Shown here in pieces: positions 8,898-17,327 of a DNA stretch of 64,000 bases. The notes under the pieces are model-generated. The model was not told where the DNA came from, ran no database searches, and saw only the letters and a program-made list of their open reading frames with translations. How positions within the stretch are numbered: position 1 is the first letter of the stretch; every line of letters begins with the position of its first letter. Source of the stretch: Sphingomonas cremea (GTDB lineage: Bacteria; Pseudomonadota; Alphaproteobacteria; Sphingomonadales; Sphingomonadaceae); NCBI RefSeq assembly GCF_021502585.1, contig NZ_JAKFGM010000001.1:248001-312000 (forward strand). The letters run 5' to 3'. The position numbers were made by a program, and so were the translations under genes.

Positions 8898-10144
8898 CTG
8901 TCGCATCCCGATCCGCTAGTTCCCAAACCATGCTGGACCAGCCGACCATGACCGGGCCAAACGGGGGCGCCCAATTTTTCGATGCTCTTGGCGATGTGCA
9001 GAGCGACTCGCTGCTCGCGCTGATCGCCATGGCCAATGCCGATCCTCGGCCGGACAAGATCGACGTCGGTGTCGGTGTTTATCGTGATGGCGTCGGCAAT
9101 ACGCCGATCCTCCGAGCGGTGAAAACTGCCGAAAAACGGTTGTGGGAGACCCAGAAAAGCAAAAGCTACATCGGCGGGTTCGGCGACAAGCGCTACACCG
9201 AGCTACTGAGACCGATCGTTCTTGGCCGCCATGCGAATGACGACCGCATCGCCGGACTTCATACTCCGGGCGGCTGCGGTGCACTTAGCCTTGGCTTTAA
9301 ACTGATCGCTACGGCGCATCCCAACGCCAAGGTCATGGTCGGAACCCCGACCTGGCCCAACCATATTCCGGTCGTTCAGGCCGCTGATCTGAATATCGCC
9401 GAATATGGCTACTACGACCGGCTTGAGAGGCGAATCCGCTTCGACGAGATGATGGCCGCGTTGAATGGTGCCAACAAAGGCGACGTGGTGTTGCTCCACG
9501 GATGTTGCCACAATCCAACCGGCGCCGACCTCAGCGACAGCCACTGGTCCGACGTAGTCGAAGCGGTCTCGAGGCGCGGTCTGATCCCATTCGTCGACAT
9601 TGCCTATCAGGGATTGGGCCGCGGTTTCGCCGAGGATGCTGCGGGGCTGCACTTGTTACTCGACGCGTGCGACGAAGTGATCATCTCCCAAAGCTGCGAC
9701 AAGAATTTCGGCGTCTATCGCGACCGGGTCGGCTCGCTGTTCATCAAGACGGCGGCCGCGGACCAGAGCAAGCGGGCAATGGGTCATGTCGTCCAAATCG
9801 CGCGCGAGATGTGGTCGATGCCGCCCGATCATGGAGCGGCAGCGGTACGAATTGTTCTCGAGGACGAGGCGCTTCGGGCTGATTGGAATGCGGAGGTCGG
9901 TGAGATGCGCGACCGGATCAACAGGATCCGCAGCCAGATCGCCGGAGCCGACCCGCGACTGGCCTATATCGGCGGGCAGTTTGGAATGTTTTCGATGCTT
10001 CCAGTGACCGTCGAGCAGGTACGCGAACTGCGCGAGCGTCACGCCATCTACATGGCCGACAGCGGCCGTTTTAACGTAATCGGCATGGCCGATGCCGCGG
10101 TCGACCGGTTCATTACCGCCATTGTCGAGGCGATGAATGGCTGA
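8894..10144 (+). CDS. tyrB: Aromatic amino acid aminotransferase (TyrB/AspC family)
   Basis: PLP-dependent fold-type I aminotransferase of the aspartate/aromatic group, expected to convert phenylalanine or tyrosine to the arylpyruvate. PLP lysine is in SCDKNFGVYRDRVG near residue 270, and the block HGCCHNPTGAD lies near 205. The GTG at 8894 overlaps the paaE stop by four bases, giving 416 residues. ATG at 8930 or 8948 would give a more usual 399-404 residues, and no strong Shine-Dalgarno decides between them. Its place between the epoxidase reductase and a 2-oxo-acid dehydrogenase argues for a catabolic role in aromatic amino acid breakdown. Confidence 0.87.
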   Translation: MTVASRSASSQTMLDQPTMTGPNGGAQFFDALGDVQSDSLLALIAMANADPRPDKIDVGVGVYRDGVGNTPILRAVKTAEKRLWETQKSKSYIGGFGDKRYTELLRPIVLGRHANDDRIAGLHTPGGCGALSLGFKLIATAHPNAKVMVGTPTWPNHIPVVQAADLNIAEYGYYDRLERRIRFDEMMAALNGANKGDVVLLHGCCHNPTGADLSDSHWSDVVEAVSRRGLIPFVDIAYQGLGRGFAEDAAGLHLLLDACDEVIISQSCDKNFGVYRDRVGSLFIKTAAADQSKRAMGHVVQIAREMWSMPPDHGAAAVRIVLEDEALRADWNAEVGEMRDRINRIRSQIAGADPRLAYIGGQFGMFSMLPVTVEQVRELRERHAIYMADSGRFNVIGMADAAVDRFITAIVEAMNG

Positions 10145-12182
10145 CGCTGCCGCAGAGGTAGACTTTAGGCCCAAGGCAGGAATTGATTGGGCGGAGGTCG
10201 CGCGACTGGTGACGACCAGCCGGGCCATGGACGAGCTGGAGGAAACCCGGCTCGTTCCCGAAAAAAAGGTACTCTACCAGTTTTCGGCGCGCGGTCACGA
10301 TATGGCGCAGGTCATACTTGGCATGCACTTGCGGGACGGCGATGCGGCGTGCGGCTATTATCGTTCGCGGCCGATGCTCCTGGCACTGGGTGTCCCGTTG
10401 GCTGACGCCCTGGGGTCGGGAATGGGTCGCGCGGGCGGTTATTCGGACGGACGCGATATCGGTGTCGTGTTCAATTACCCCAATCCGGGCGGCGCCCATG
10501 CGCTTCCCATGTGCGGAGGCGTGGGTGCGCAATATGCCCCGGCTGCGGGCTGGGCTCAGGCCATCACCTACAAGGCGCAGGTCCTGGGCGATCGGGATGA
10601 TGGCGCCCTCGCTGTGGTGCTGGGAGGCGATGCAAGCTGCGCCACCGGCGGATTTTGGTCCGCGCTAACAATTGCGACTACACAATCTTTGCCATTGCTG
10701 TTTTACATCGAAGACAATGGCTACGGCATCTCGGTCCCGTCCGATTACCAGACACCGGGCCGTGACATCGCCGCGAACCTCGCCAGCTTCAAGAACCTCA
10801 CCATCTGGAATGGCGATGGCACCGACCCGGCCGAGGCAGAGCGGCTGATCGGGGAAGCCGTCGCCCATGTCCGCGGACGCAAGAGTCCGGCGCTGATCCG
10901 CCTTACCGTGCCGAGGCTTGAGGGACATAGTTTCCAGGATACCCAGACCTACAAGTCTGAAGAGACCGTCAAGGCCGAATGGGCCCGCGACCCCCTACCC
11001 AAATTGAAGGCGTTCGCGGCGGAGCTCGACTGGGGGCTGATCGAAGCTTCAGTTGAGCAGGAGGTCGAGGCCGCGCGAGCCGAGGCCGAGGCGCGGGGCA
11101 TTTCGTCGCCCGACCGAGTGACGGAGCACATCTTCTTCGAAGGTGAGGCGAGCAGGATCGGTGGCGGTGCCGGCCTCAGTCTTGATGGCACGACCGACCA
11201 GCCTCAGCCCGAGGGCCAGCGGATCAATATGGTCACTGCCATCCGCCGTGTGCTCGACCAGGAGTTGGAAGCTAATCCGAAGGTGCTGGTGTTTGGCGAG
11301 GATGTGGGCCCCAAGGGCGGCGTCCATGCGGTGACTCTTGGCCTTCAGGAGAAATACGGCGTGGAGCGAGTGTTTGATACTTCGCTCAACGAGGAAGGCA
11401 TTGTCGGCCGCGCTGTTGGCATGGCGTTGGCGGGCCTGATGCCAGTGCCGGAAATCCAGTTCCGAAAATATGCCGAACCTGCGACTGAGCAGATCAACGA
11501 TTGCGGAACCATGCGGTGGCGCACCGCCAATCGCTTCTCGGCACCGATGGTGCTTCGCATCCCTGGCGGCTTCTTCAAATGCGGCGATCCCTGGCACAGC
11601 CAGACGAACGAGGTGCAGTTCGTCCACAACCCGGGCTGGAAGGTGGCAGTGCCTTCAAACGCCGAAGATGCGGTTGGGTTGTTGCGTGCCAGCTTGCGAG
11701 GCAGCGATCCGGTGATCTTTTTCGAGCATCGCGCCATGCTCGACGATGCCTGGGCGCGGCGGCCCTGGCCGGGCGACAAGTTTGTGCTGCCATTCGGCGA
11801 GGCGAGGAAGACCCGCGAAGGCGATAGGATCACCATCGTCACCTGGGGCGCGATGGTGCCGCGCTGCGAGGCGGCGGCGGAAGGCATCAGCGCCGATGTC
11901 ATCGACCTGCGGACGCTGATGCCGTGGGATCGCGAAGCAGTGCTCGAAAGTGTACGCCGGACTCGTCGCTGCCTGATCGTTCATGAGGACCTTCGCACTG
12001 GCGGCTTCGGCGCGGAGATCGCCGCTGTGGTTGCCGATGAGGCCTTCCTCGATCTCGACGCGCCCGTAGCTCGCGTTACCATGCCGGACGTGCCGAGCCC
12101 GCATCATCCGAAATTGCTCGAATGGGCGGTGCCTAGCGTGGAAAAGATCCGCGCTGAAATCGACCGGCTGGTGGGGTTCTAG
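10137..12182 (+). CDS. 2-oxo-acid dehydrogenase E1, alpha and beta fused (candidate arylpyruvate dehydrogenase)
   Basis: Thiamine-diphosphate enzyme that decarboxylates a 2-oxo acid and acylates the E2 lipoyl group. At 681 residues it joins two chains normally encoded by separate genes. Residues about 15-330 are E1-alpha-like, with the ThDP/Mg block GGDASCATGGFW near 161 and IEDNGYGISVP. Residues about 360-681 are E1-beta-like, starting at NMVTAIRRVL, with FGEDVGPKGG and FDTSLNEEGIVGRAVG. The usual beta-chain GHGG-x-YHSQ block reads FKCGDPWHSQ, which may reflect an unusual substrate. It overlaps tyrB by eight bases, and E2 follows with no gap. A branched-chain substrate is the default family call; the operon favours phenylpyruvate. 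Confidence 0.88.
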   Translation: MADAAAEVDFRPKAGIDWAEVARLVTTSRAMDELEETRLVPEKKVLYQFSARGHDMAQVILGMHLRDGDAACGYYRSRPMLLALGVPLADALGSGMGRAGGYSDGRDIGVVFNYPNPGGAHALPMCGGVGAQYAPAAGWAQAITYKAQVLGDRDDGALAVVLGGDASCATGGFWSALTIATTQSLPLLFYIEDNGYGISVPSDYQTPGRDIAANLASFKNLTIWNGDGTDPAEAERLIGEAVAHVRGRKSPALIRLTVPRLEGHSFQDTQTYKSEETVKAEWARDPLPKLKAFAAELDWGLIEASVEQEVEAARAEAEARGISSPDRVTEHIFFEGEASRIGGGAGLSLDGTTDQPQPEGQRINMVTAIRRVLDQELEANPKVLVFGEDVGPKGGVHAVTLGLQEKYGVERVFDTSLNEEGIVGRAVGMALAGLMPVPEIQFRKYAEPATEQINDCGTMRWRTANRFSAPMVLRIPGGFFKCGDPWHSQTNEVQFVHNPGWKVAVPSNAEDAVGLLRASLRGSDPVIFFEHRAMLDDAWARRPWPGDKFVLPFGEARKTREGDRITIVTWGAMVPRCEAAAEGISADVIDLRTLMPWDREAVLESVRRTRRCLIVHEDLRTGGFGAEIAAVVADEAFLDLDAPVARVTMPDVPSPHHPKLLEWAVPSVEKIRAEIDRLVGF

Positions 12183-13385
12183 ATGATCGAGGTTCGTGTT
12201 CCCGACGAGCAGGAGGGCACCAAGGCGGTCGTCCGCGCCTGGCTCAAGCAGATCGGCGACGCGGTGGCGGAGAATGATCCGCTGGTCGAGCTCGAGACCG
12301 ACAAGGTGACGCAGGAGGTGCCCTCGCCTGCGGCGGGGGTGTTGGTGGAGATTTTGCTCGACACGGACGATGAAGCCGAGCCCGGGGCGCTGTTGGCGCG
12401 AATTTCGTCAGACGCCAGCCACGTTCGTCCTGAGCGGAGGCCGGAGGCCGAAGTCGAAGGGCGCGCGGCACAGGCCTCAGAGGAGCGCGCTTCGACTTCG
12501 CTCAGGACGAACGAGGTTAGCGAATTACGGCTTTCGCCGTCGGTGAAGCGCGCGCTCTCGCAGCACAACATCGATCCTTCGCGCATCCAGGGCACCGGCC
12601 GCGCCGGCCGCATTACTCGCGATGATGTTGACCGGGCGGTAGCCACATCGTCCGCGATCAGCGTTAGAGAGCCCACAACAGCGCAACCGCGCCACTTCGC
12701 GGGCGGCGATATCCCGCATGACCGGATGCGGCTCAAGATCGCAGAGAATATGGTTCGGGCGGTCGCCGAAGCACCACATGTCACTGCGTTGTTCGAGGCC
12801 GATTTCTTGGCGATCACGGCGCACAAAGCGGCCATGGCGGCCAAGGGCGTCAAGCTCAGCTACACTGCTTACTTGGTCAAGGCCGCCGCCGAGGCGATGG
12901 CTATCGCTCCAGCGATAAACGGGCGCTGGGAAAAGGATCGGATCGCGGTTTCGTCGACGATCAACGTCGGCATCGGGACCGCGTTGGGCGAAAAGGGCCT
13001 GGTCGTGCCGGTGGTCAAGGACGCCGGGTCGCTTAGCCTGGAGGAAGTCGGCCGCAAACTTGATGACCTGACCAGCCGCGCCCGCTCGGGAAATCTTTCT
13101 GCTGCCGACGTGTCGGGCGGAAGCTTCACAATCTCCAATCACGGCGTGTCGGGCAGCTTGCTCGCCGCGCCGATTATCCTCCACGCCGGCCAGGCAGCCA
13201 TCCTCGGTGTCGGCAAGCTGGAGAAGCGGGTCGTGGTGCGGGAAGTGAACGGTCAGGACGCGATCCTCATCCGACCAATGGCCTACGTCACGCTGACCAT
13301 CGACCATCGCGTGGTCGACGGGCATCAAACCAACGCCTGGCTGACCCGCTTCGTCGAAGCGCTCGAAAGCTGGCCTTCCGCTTGA
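12183..13385 (+). CDS. 2-oxo-acid dehydrogenase E2, dihydrolipoyl acyltransferase
   Basis: Core component transferring the acyl group from lipoamide to CoA; with the preceding E1 it would release an acyl-CoA such as phenylacetyl-CoA. It has a single lipoyl domain at residues 1-78 with lipoylated Lys41 in ETDKVTQEV, and a linker at 79-116. The E3-binding domain spans about 117-153, with LSPSVKRAL and GRITRDDV. The catalytic domain follows, ending in the active-site motif DHRVVDG near residue 370. The linker is partly made of an inverted-repeat DNA element described separately. No E3 gene is in the window, so E3 is probably shared with other complexes. It ends back to back with the next gene, leaving no intergenic base. 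Confidence 0.92.
   Translation: MIEVRVPDEQEGTKAVVRAWLKQIGDAVAENDPLVELETDKVTQEVPSPAAGVLVEILLDTDDEAEPGALLARISSDASHVRPERRPEAEVEGRAAQASEERASTSLRTNEVSELRLSPSVKRALSQHNIDPSRIQGTGRAGRITRDDVDRAVATSSAISVREPTTAQPRHFAGGDIPHDRMRLKIAENMVRAVAEAPHVTALFEADFLAITAHKAAMAAKGVKLSYTAYLVKAAAEAMAIAPAINGRWEKDRIAVSSTINVGIGTALGEKGLVVPVVKDAGSLSLEEVGRKLDDLTSRARSGNLSAADVSGGSFTISNHGVSGSLLAAPIILHAGQAAILGVGKLEKRVVVREVNGQDAILIRPMAYVTLTIDHRVVDGHQTNAWLTRFVEALESWPSA
12423..12512. repeat. In-frame palindromic element inside the E2 linker
   Basis: A 90-bp imperfect inverted repeat, exactly 30 codons, encoding residues 81-110 of E2. The left arm is GTTCGTCCTGAGC, a 13-base interruption, then CGAAGTCGAAGGGCGCGC. The right arm is GCGCGCTTCGACTTCG followed by CTCAGGACGAAC. 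The arms are complementary apart from the interruption and a few bases. It lies between the lipoyl and E3-binding domains, where extra residues are tolerated. The arm sequences resemble dispersed palindromes I recall from sphingomonad genomes; that family link is from memory and untested. Confidence 0.8.
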
Positions 13386-14516
13386 TCAGGCAGCCAGTTC
13401 GGCGCTGAGCGCTCTCATCAGTGCCTCTACATCGTTCGAGCTGTTGTAGAGGTGGAGCGAGGCACGCAACCCAAGAAATCCTGACAGCTCGACCACGCGA
13501 ATATAGACCTTATGCCGCATCAGCAGGTTGCGGCGCAGGGCATGTACGTCGACCGAGTCCGGCAAGCAGAAGGCGAGATTGGCCGAAGTGAATGTGCCAT
13601 CGCGCGGCGATGGAATGCTTACCTGATTGAGCCCCGACAATGCGTCGTAAAGTTCGGCGCGCAGTTTCCGGTTGTGCGCTTCAATGCATTCCAATCCGAC
13701 GGCCTGGACATAATCGATTGCCGCCCCAAGCCCTATCATCCCGGCTATGTTGGCGATGCCAGTCGAATCGGAGTTCGGGCGGCGGCCAGCGGATAGGGGC
13801 AATGCATCGAGTGCGCCGGCCAAGTCTTCGCTGAGATAAAGCAGGCCCGTGCCTTTGGGTCCGAGGAGCCATTTATGGCCACTTGCGGCATAGGCGTGAC
13901 AGCCGATCGCCTTGACATCGACTGGCATCGCGCCCGGCCCCTGGGCACCGTCGACGATCGTCCAGCAGCCATGCTCGCGGGCACGGCGGCATAGTTCCGC
14001 TGCTGGAAGCCTGACTCCGGTCGTGAACAATATGTGTGAGAAAGACACGACGCGGGTGCGGGGGCCTATCGCGTCGGCGAAGCGCTCGACGACCGCGACC
14101 GGATCGCTTTCATCCGGTGCGATTGGCACCACATCTACCTGCACCCCAAACCGCCGCGCTACCCAGTCCCAGCAGAGCCGGCCGCCGGGATGCTCATGGT
14201 CGGTTGTCAGGATTCGGTCGCCGTGTGACAGCTTGAGCCCCTGGGCAATCAGGAACATTCCCTGAGTGGTGCTGGTCGTGAGGATGATATCATCGGTAAT
14301 GCAGCCCAACAGGCCGGACGCCTTGGCGCGTACCTTTTCGAGTTCGCCTAAGCCCGCGCCATAGGTCTCTCGAACCGGATTGGCTTCCACCTGCACCATG
14401 GCGGCAACTGTCGCATCGAACACCGGGCGAGGTGTGGCACCGACGCCGCCGGTTTGCAGGTGGACGATACCGGGCGCGAGCATAATGTCGTCCGAGGGGA
14501 TGAGGCCGACAGTCAT
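13386..14516 (-). CDS. Class V aminotransferase (isopenicillin-N-epimerase / cysteine-desulfurase-like)
   Basis: PLP-dependent fold-type I enzyme of 376 residues. The PLP lysine is in SGHKWLLGPKG, and the cofactor-binding block TTSTTQGMFLIAQGL lies near residue 80. DGAQGPGAMPVDV matches the class V Asp/Gln pair. No catalytic-loop Cys typical of IscS or SufS is obvious, so it is more likely an aminotransferase, lyase or epimerase than a desulfurase; substrate is unknown. It lies 32 bases downstream of the formate dehydrogenase gene on the same strand. ATG at 14516 has only a weak ribosome-binding site. Confidence 0.83.
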   Translation of the reverse strand: MTVGLIPSDDIMLAPGIVHLQTGGVGATPRPVFDATVAAMVQVEANPVRETYGAGLGELEKVRAKASGLLGCITDDIILTTSTTQGMFLIAQGLKLSHGDRILTTDHEHPGGRLCWDWVARRFGVQVDVVPIAPDESDPVAVVERFADAIGPRTRVVSFSHILFTTGVRLPAAELCRRAREHGCWTIVDGAQGPGAMPVDVKAIGCHAYAASGHKWLLGPKGTGLLYLSEDLAGALDALPLSAGRRPNSDSTGIANIAGMIGLGAAIDYVQAVGLECIEAHNRKLRAELYDALSGLNQVSIPSPRDGTFTSANLAFCLPDSVDVHALRRNLLMRHKVYIRVVELSGFLGLRASLHLYNSSNDVEALMRALSAELAA

Positions 14517-14548
14517 GCGACTATGAACGCTTTGCGTAATTCCAAGGT

Positions 14549-15751
14549 TCAGTGCGTCTTGAAGAGCGCGGCTTCCTCTGATCCGCCTGTAGCATCGCCC
14601 GCACTGTAGCTATGCGCGCCGGTGCCGGCGAGGTGGCCTCCCTGGACAATCAGATACTCGTCGCGGATCGGCCGACCTTCGAAGAAACATTCGAGGATTT
14701 CGCGCGTGCCCGCCGCATAGCGCGCTTGTGCCGACAGGCTGGTGCCCGAGATATGGGGAGTCATGCCTTCATGCGGCATGGTTCGCCATGGATGGTCGCG
14801 CGAAGCGGGCTGGGGGAACCAAACGTCCCCCGCATAACCTGCCAGCTGCCCGCTTTCGAGCGCGGCGACGACTGCGTCGCGGTCGACGATCTTTCCGCGC
14901 GCGGTATTCACCAGATAGGCGCCGCGTTTCATCCTGGCGATCATTGACGCGTCGAACAGATTCTCGGTTTCGGGGTGAAGCGGGCAATTGATGGTGACCA
15001 CGTCGCACATGCCGATCATGTCCTCGACGCTGTCGTGCCAGGTCACGCCCAGCTCCCGCTCGACATCTTCGGGCAGGCGATAGCGGTCGAAATAATGGAG
15101 GTGCATGTCGAACGGCTTGAGGCGCCGAAGCACGGCGCTACCGATCCGTCCCGCAGCAACGGTTCCAACATGCATCCCCTCGACATCGTATGATCGTGCG
15201 GCGCAGTCGGCGATGTTCCAACCGCCTTTGCGAACCCAGTCGTGGGATGGAAGATAATTGCGCACCAAACTGAGGATCATCATCACCACATGCTCGGAGA
15301 CGCTGATCGAATTGCAGTAGGTGACTTCGGCGACAGTTATGCCGCGGTCGATTGCCGCCTGAAGGTCGACGTGATCAGAGCCGATGCCGGCCGTGAGTGC
15401 TAGCTTCAGATTCTTCGCCTTGGCGATGCGCTCGGCGGTCAGGTAGGCCGGCCAGAAGGGCTGTGAGATGACCACGTCCGCATCGACCAGCTCGCGTTCG
15501 AACTGGCTATCCGGACCATCCTTGTCTGACGTCACGACCAACGTATGGCCATTGCTTTCCAAATATTTGCGCAGGCCAAGTTCGCCCGATACGCAGCCAA
15601 GTAGGTCGCCTGGACGGAAGTCGATCGCGCTCGGGGTCGGCAGGGTGGTACCATCCGGGTAGCGGTCCAGTTTGGGCAGATCGTCGCGGGGATAGGATCG
15701 CGGCATGCCGTCGATCGGATCGTCGTAAAGGACACAAAGGATCTTCGCCAT
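14549..15751 (-). CDS. fdh: NAD-dependent formate dehydrogenase
   Basis: Soluble metal-free D-2-hydroxyacid dehydrogenase-family enzyme oxidising formate to CO2 with reduction of NAD. Close resemblance to Pseudomonas sp. 101 FDH: substrate-binding Asn147 in TYCNSIS, Arg285 in TARGKIVD and catalytic His333 in TPHISG. The nucleotide motif is GTVAAGRIG, followed by Asp222 in FDRYR, which sets NAD rather than NADP preference. The 400-residue length is typical. ATG at 15751 has AAAGGA about eight bases upstream; the longer open frame to 15871 lacks such support. It could supply NADH from formate during nitrate respiration, although it also precedes an aminotransferase gene. Confidence 0.94.
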   Translation of the reverse strand: MAKILCVLYDDPIDGMPRSYPRDDLPKLDRYPDGTTLPTPSAIDFRPGDLLGCVSGELGLRKYLESNGHTLVVTSDKDGPDSQFERELVDADVVISQPFWPAYLTAERIAKAKNLKLALTAGIGSDHVDLQAAIDRGITVAEVTYCNSISVSEHVVMMILSLVRNYLPSHDWVRKGGWNIADCAARSYDVEGMHVGTVAAGRIGSAVLRRLKPFDMHLHYFDRYRLPEDVERELGVTWHDSVEDMIGMCDVVTINCPLHPETENLFDASMIARMKRGAYLVNTARGKIVDRDAVVAALESGQLAGYAGDVWFPQPASRDHPWRTMPHEGMTPHISGTSLSAQARYAAGTREILECFFEGRPIRDEYLIVQGGHLAGTGAHSYSAGDATGGSEEAALFKTH

Positions 15752-15905
15752 TGTCGATTCCTTTCGCCAAGAGGAGCCGCTTCTTGGCCAATTTCCGACA
15801 AGAGTCGAGGAGATGCCGCACCCAACATCAGATTGATCGGCACTTGGATCATTGGGAAATTTCGGGCGCAATGCTCAGATGATTGTCGGGTTTGCGCCCA
15901 AAGCT

Positions 15906-15922
15906 GCCGTTAGCCTAACGGC
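15906..15922. promoter_or_regulatory. Perfect 8-1-8 palindrome between fdh and nnrS
   Basis: GCCGTTAG-C-CTAACGGC, a perfect inverted repeat, in the 263-base gap between the divergent fdh and nnrS genes. There is no T-run on either side, so it looks more like an operator than a terminator. It is 43 bases upstream of the nnrS FNR-like box and about 155 bases upstream of the fdh start. Confidence 0.55.
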
Positions 15923-15965
15923 CGATTACATCGCATTGTCCATCGATGTGCGGAATCCCAGCGAA

Positions 15966-15979
15966 TTGAGATGAATCAA
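15966..15979. promoter_or_regulatory. FNR-like box upstream of nnrS
   Basis: TTGAG-ATGA-ATCAA matches the FNR/ANR consensus TTGAT-N4-ATCAA at nine of ten positions. It sits 35 bases before the proposed nnrS start. If it acts at -41.5, transcription would begin at about the ATG, so either the start is slightly downstream or the geometry differs. Confidence 0.65.
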
Positions 15980-16014
15980 AATCAGCGCCGCGCGACTGTG
16001 TGAGGGTGCGAGCC

Positions 16015-17241
16015 ATGGAGAACATGATACCGACCCGCGGTGAGCAAATGGCGGCCCTGCGACGCGCTAGTATGGCCGCCGCGCCACCCATCCTCAGGGG
16101 AGGCTTCAGGCCATTCTTTCTCGGCGGTGCGGTGTGGGCGGTCGTCGCACTGGCGCTTTGGTTGTGCGTCCTCGCTGGGCAAATCACGATCCCTACTGCT
16201 TTTGATGCCTTGGCCTGGCACCGCCATGAAATGCTGTTCGGCTTCGTGGGTGCGGTGATTGCTGGGTTCCTTTTGACAGCCATTCCCAACTGGACGGGGC
16301 GGCTGCCGATTGCAGGCGCTCCTTTGGCAAGCCTGTTCGGCCTGTGGCTTGCCGGGCGCCAGGCCGTTCTATTTTCTGCCGCGCTTGGGCCAGCAGTGGC
16401 CGGTCTGATTGACGTTGGCTTCTATCTGGTGCTGGCAGGAGTGGCGGCGCGCGAAGTCATCGAGGCCAACAACCGCAATGTGCCGATCGTCGGGATGGTC
16501 CTGCTGTTTGGGATAGCCAACGGGCTCGATCATTTCGCGGCGGCCGGCATTCTCATCGACCCGGCGCTTCCCTGGCAGATGGCAGTGGCGCTTGTCACGC
16601 TGCTGATCTCGTTGATCGGCGGAAGGATCGTTCCGTCCTTCACCAGGAACTGGCTCGCCAAACGCGGTGACACGCAGGGGCTGCCGGGCCAGCCGAGCAA
16701 GTTAGATCTCGCGGCAATCGGTCTGACCGCGCTTGCGCTTCTCGCGTGGATTGCGGCTCCGTCCGGCTGGCTTCCGGCTGCGCTCCTAACCATCGCATCA
16801 GCCGCGCAGTTGACGAGGCTAGCTAGGTGGAAGGGTTGGAAGACGGTTCGAAATCCGCTCGTCCTGATCTTGCACATCGGCTACGCATGGGTGCCGATTG
16901 GACTCGCCCTGTTGGCCGCAGCCCAGCTTGGAGCGCACTTGCCTCAATCCGCGGCGGTACATGCGCTGACGGCCGGTGCCATGGGCACGATGATTCTGGC
17001 AGTGATGACCCGGGCCAGCCTAGGCCATACGGGGCACGAGCTGCGAGCCGGGCCAGCCACCTCCGTTATCTACTTGCTCGTTACGGTTGGCGCGGTGCTG
17101 CGCGTTGCGGCCCCGCTGAGTGCAGTTGATTATCGGACGGGTATGGAAATCGCCGCTCTGTGCTGGCTCGGCAGCTTCCTGCTATTCATTTTCACCTATG
17201 GGCCAATCCTGTTCGCGCCTAGACTTGGCGAAAGGTCATAG
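16015..17241 (+). CDS. nnrS: NnrS family heme-copper membrane protein
   Basis: Polytopic inner-membrane protein of the NnrS family, associated with nitric oxide and denitrification stress. It has 408 residues with about twelve hydrophobic segments. Family blocks are GGFRPFFLGG near residue 25, the His-containing WHRHEMLFGF near 70 and MTRASLGHTGHEL near 335; these histidines are candidate metal ligands. ATG at 16015 has GAGG nine bases upstream; GTG at 16000 and ATG at 16024 are alternatives. It heads the anaerobic gene group and has an FNR-like box before it. Molecular function of the family is protective and not fully defined. Confidence 0.9.
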   Translation: MENMIPTRGEQMAALRRASMAAAPPILRGGFRPFFLGGAVWAVVALALWLCVLAGQITIPTAFDALAWHRHEMLFGFVGAVIAGFLLTAIPNWTGRLPIAGAPLASLFGLWLAGRQAVLFSAALGPAVAGLIDVGFYLVLAGVAAREVIEANNRNVPIVGMVLLFGIANGLDHFAAAGILIDPALPWQMAVALVTLLISLIGGRIVPSFTRNWLAKRGDTQGLPGQPSKLDLAAIGLTALALLAWIAAPSGWLPAALLTIASAAQLTRLARWKGWKTVRNPLVLILHIGYAWVPIGLALLAAAQLGAHLPQSAAVHALTAGAMGTMILAVMTRASLGHTGHELRAGPATSVIYLLVTVGAVLRVAAPLSAVDYRTGMEIAALCWLGSFLLFIFTYGPILFAPRLGERS

Positions 17242-17327
17242 GCCGACCGGGTAGCGCGATGCGCTAGATCAATTCGTCGTGGCGCCGACTCGCTAATTTG
17301 CCTCTCGTTTTCACGGGGGAGGGATCG

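Noticed and set aside
17242-17327. Possible cobalamin riboswitch or FNR site before nrdJ
   Set aside because: The leader is only 86 bases, too short for a B12 riboswitch, and only one half (ATCAA) of an FNR box is present.
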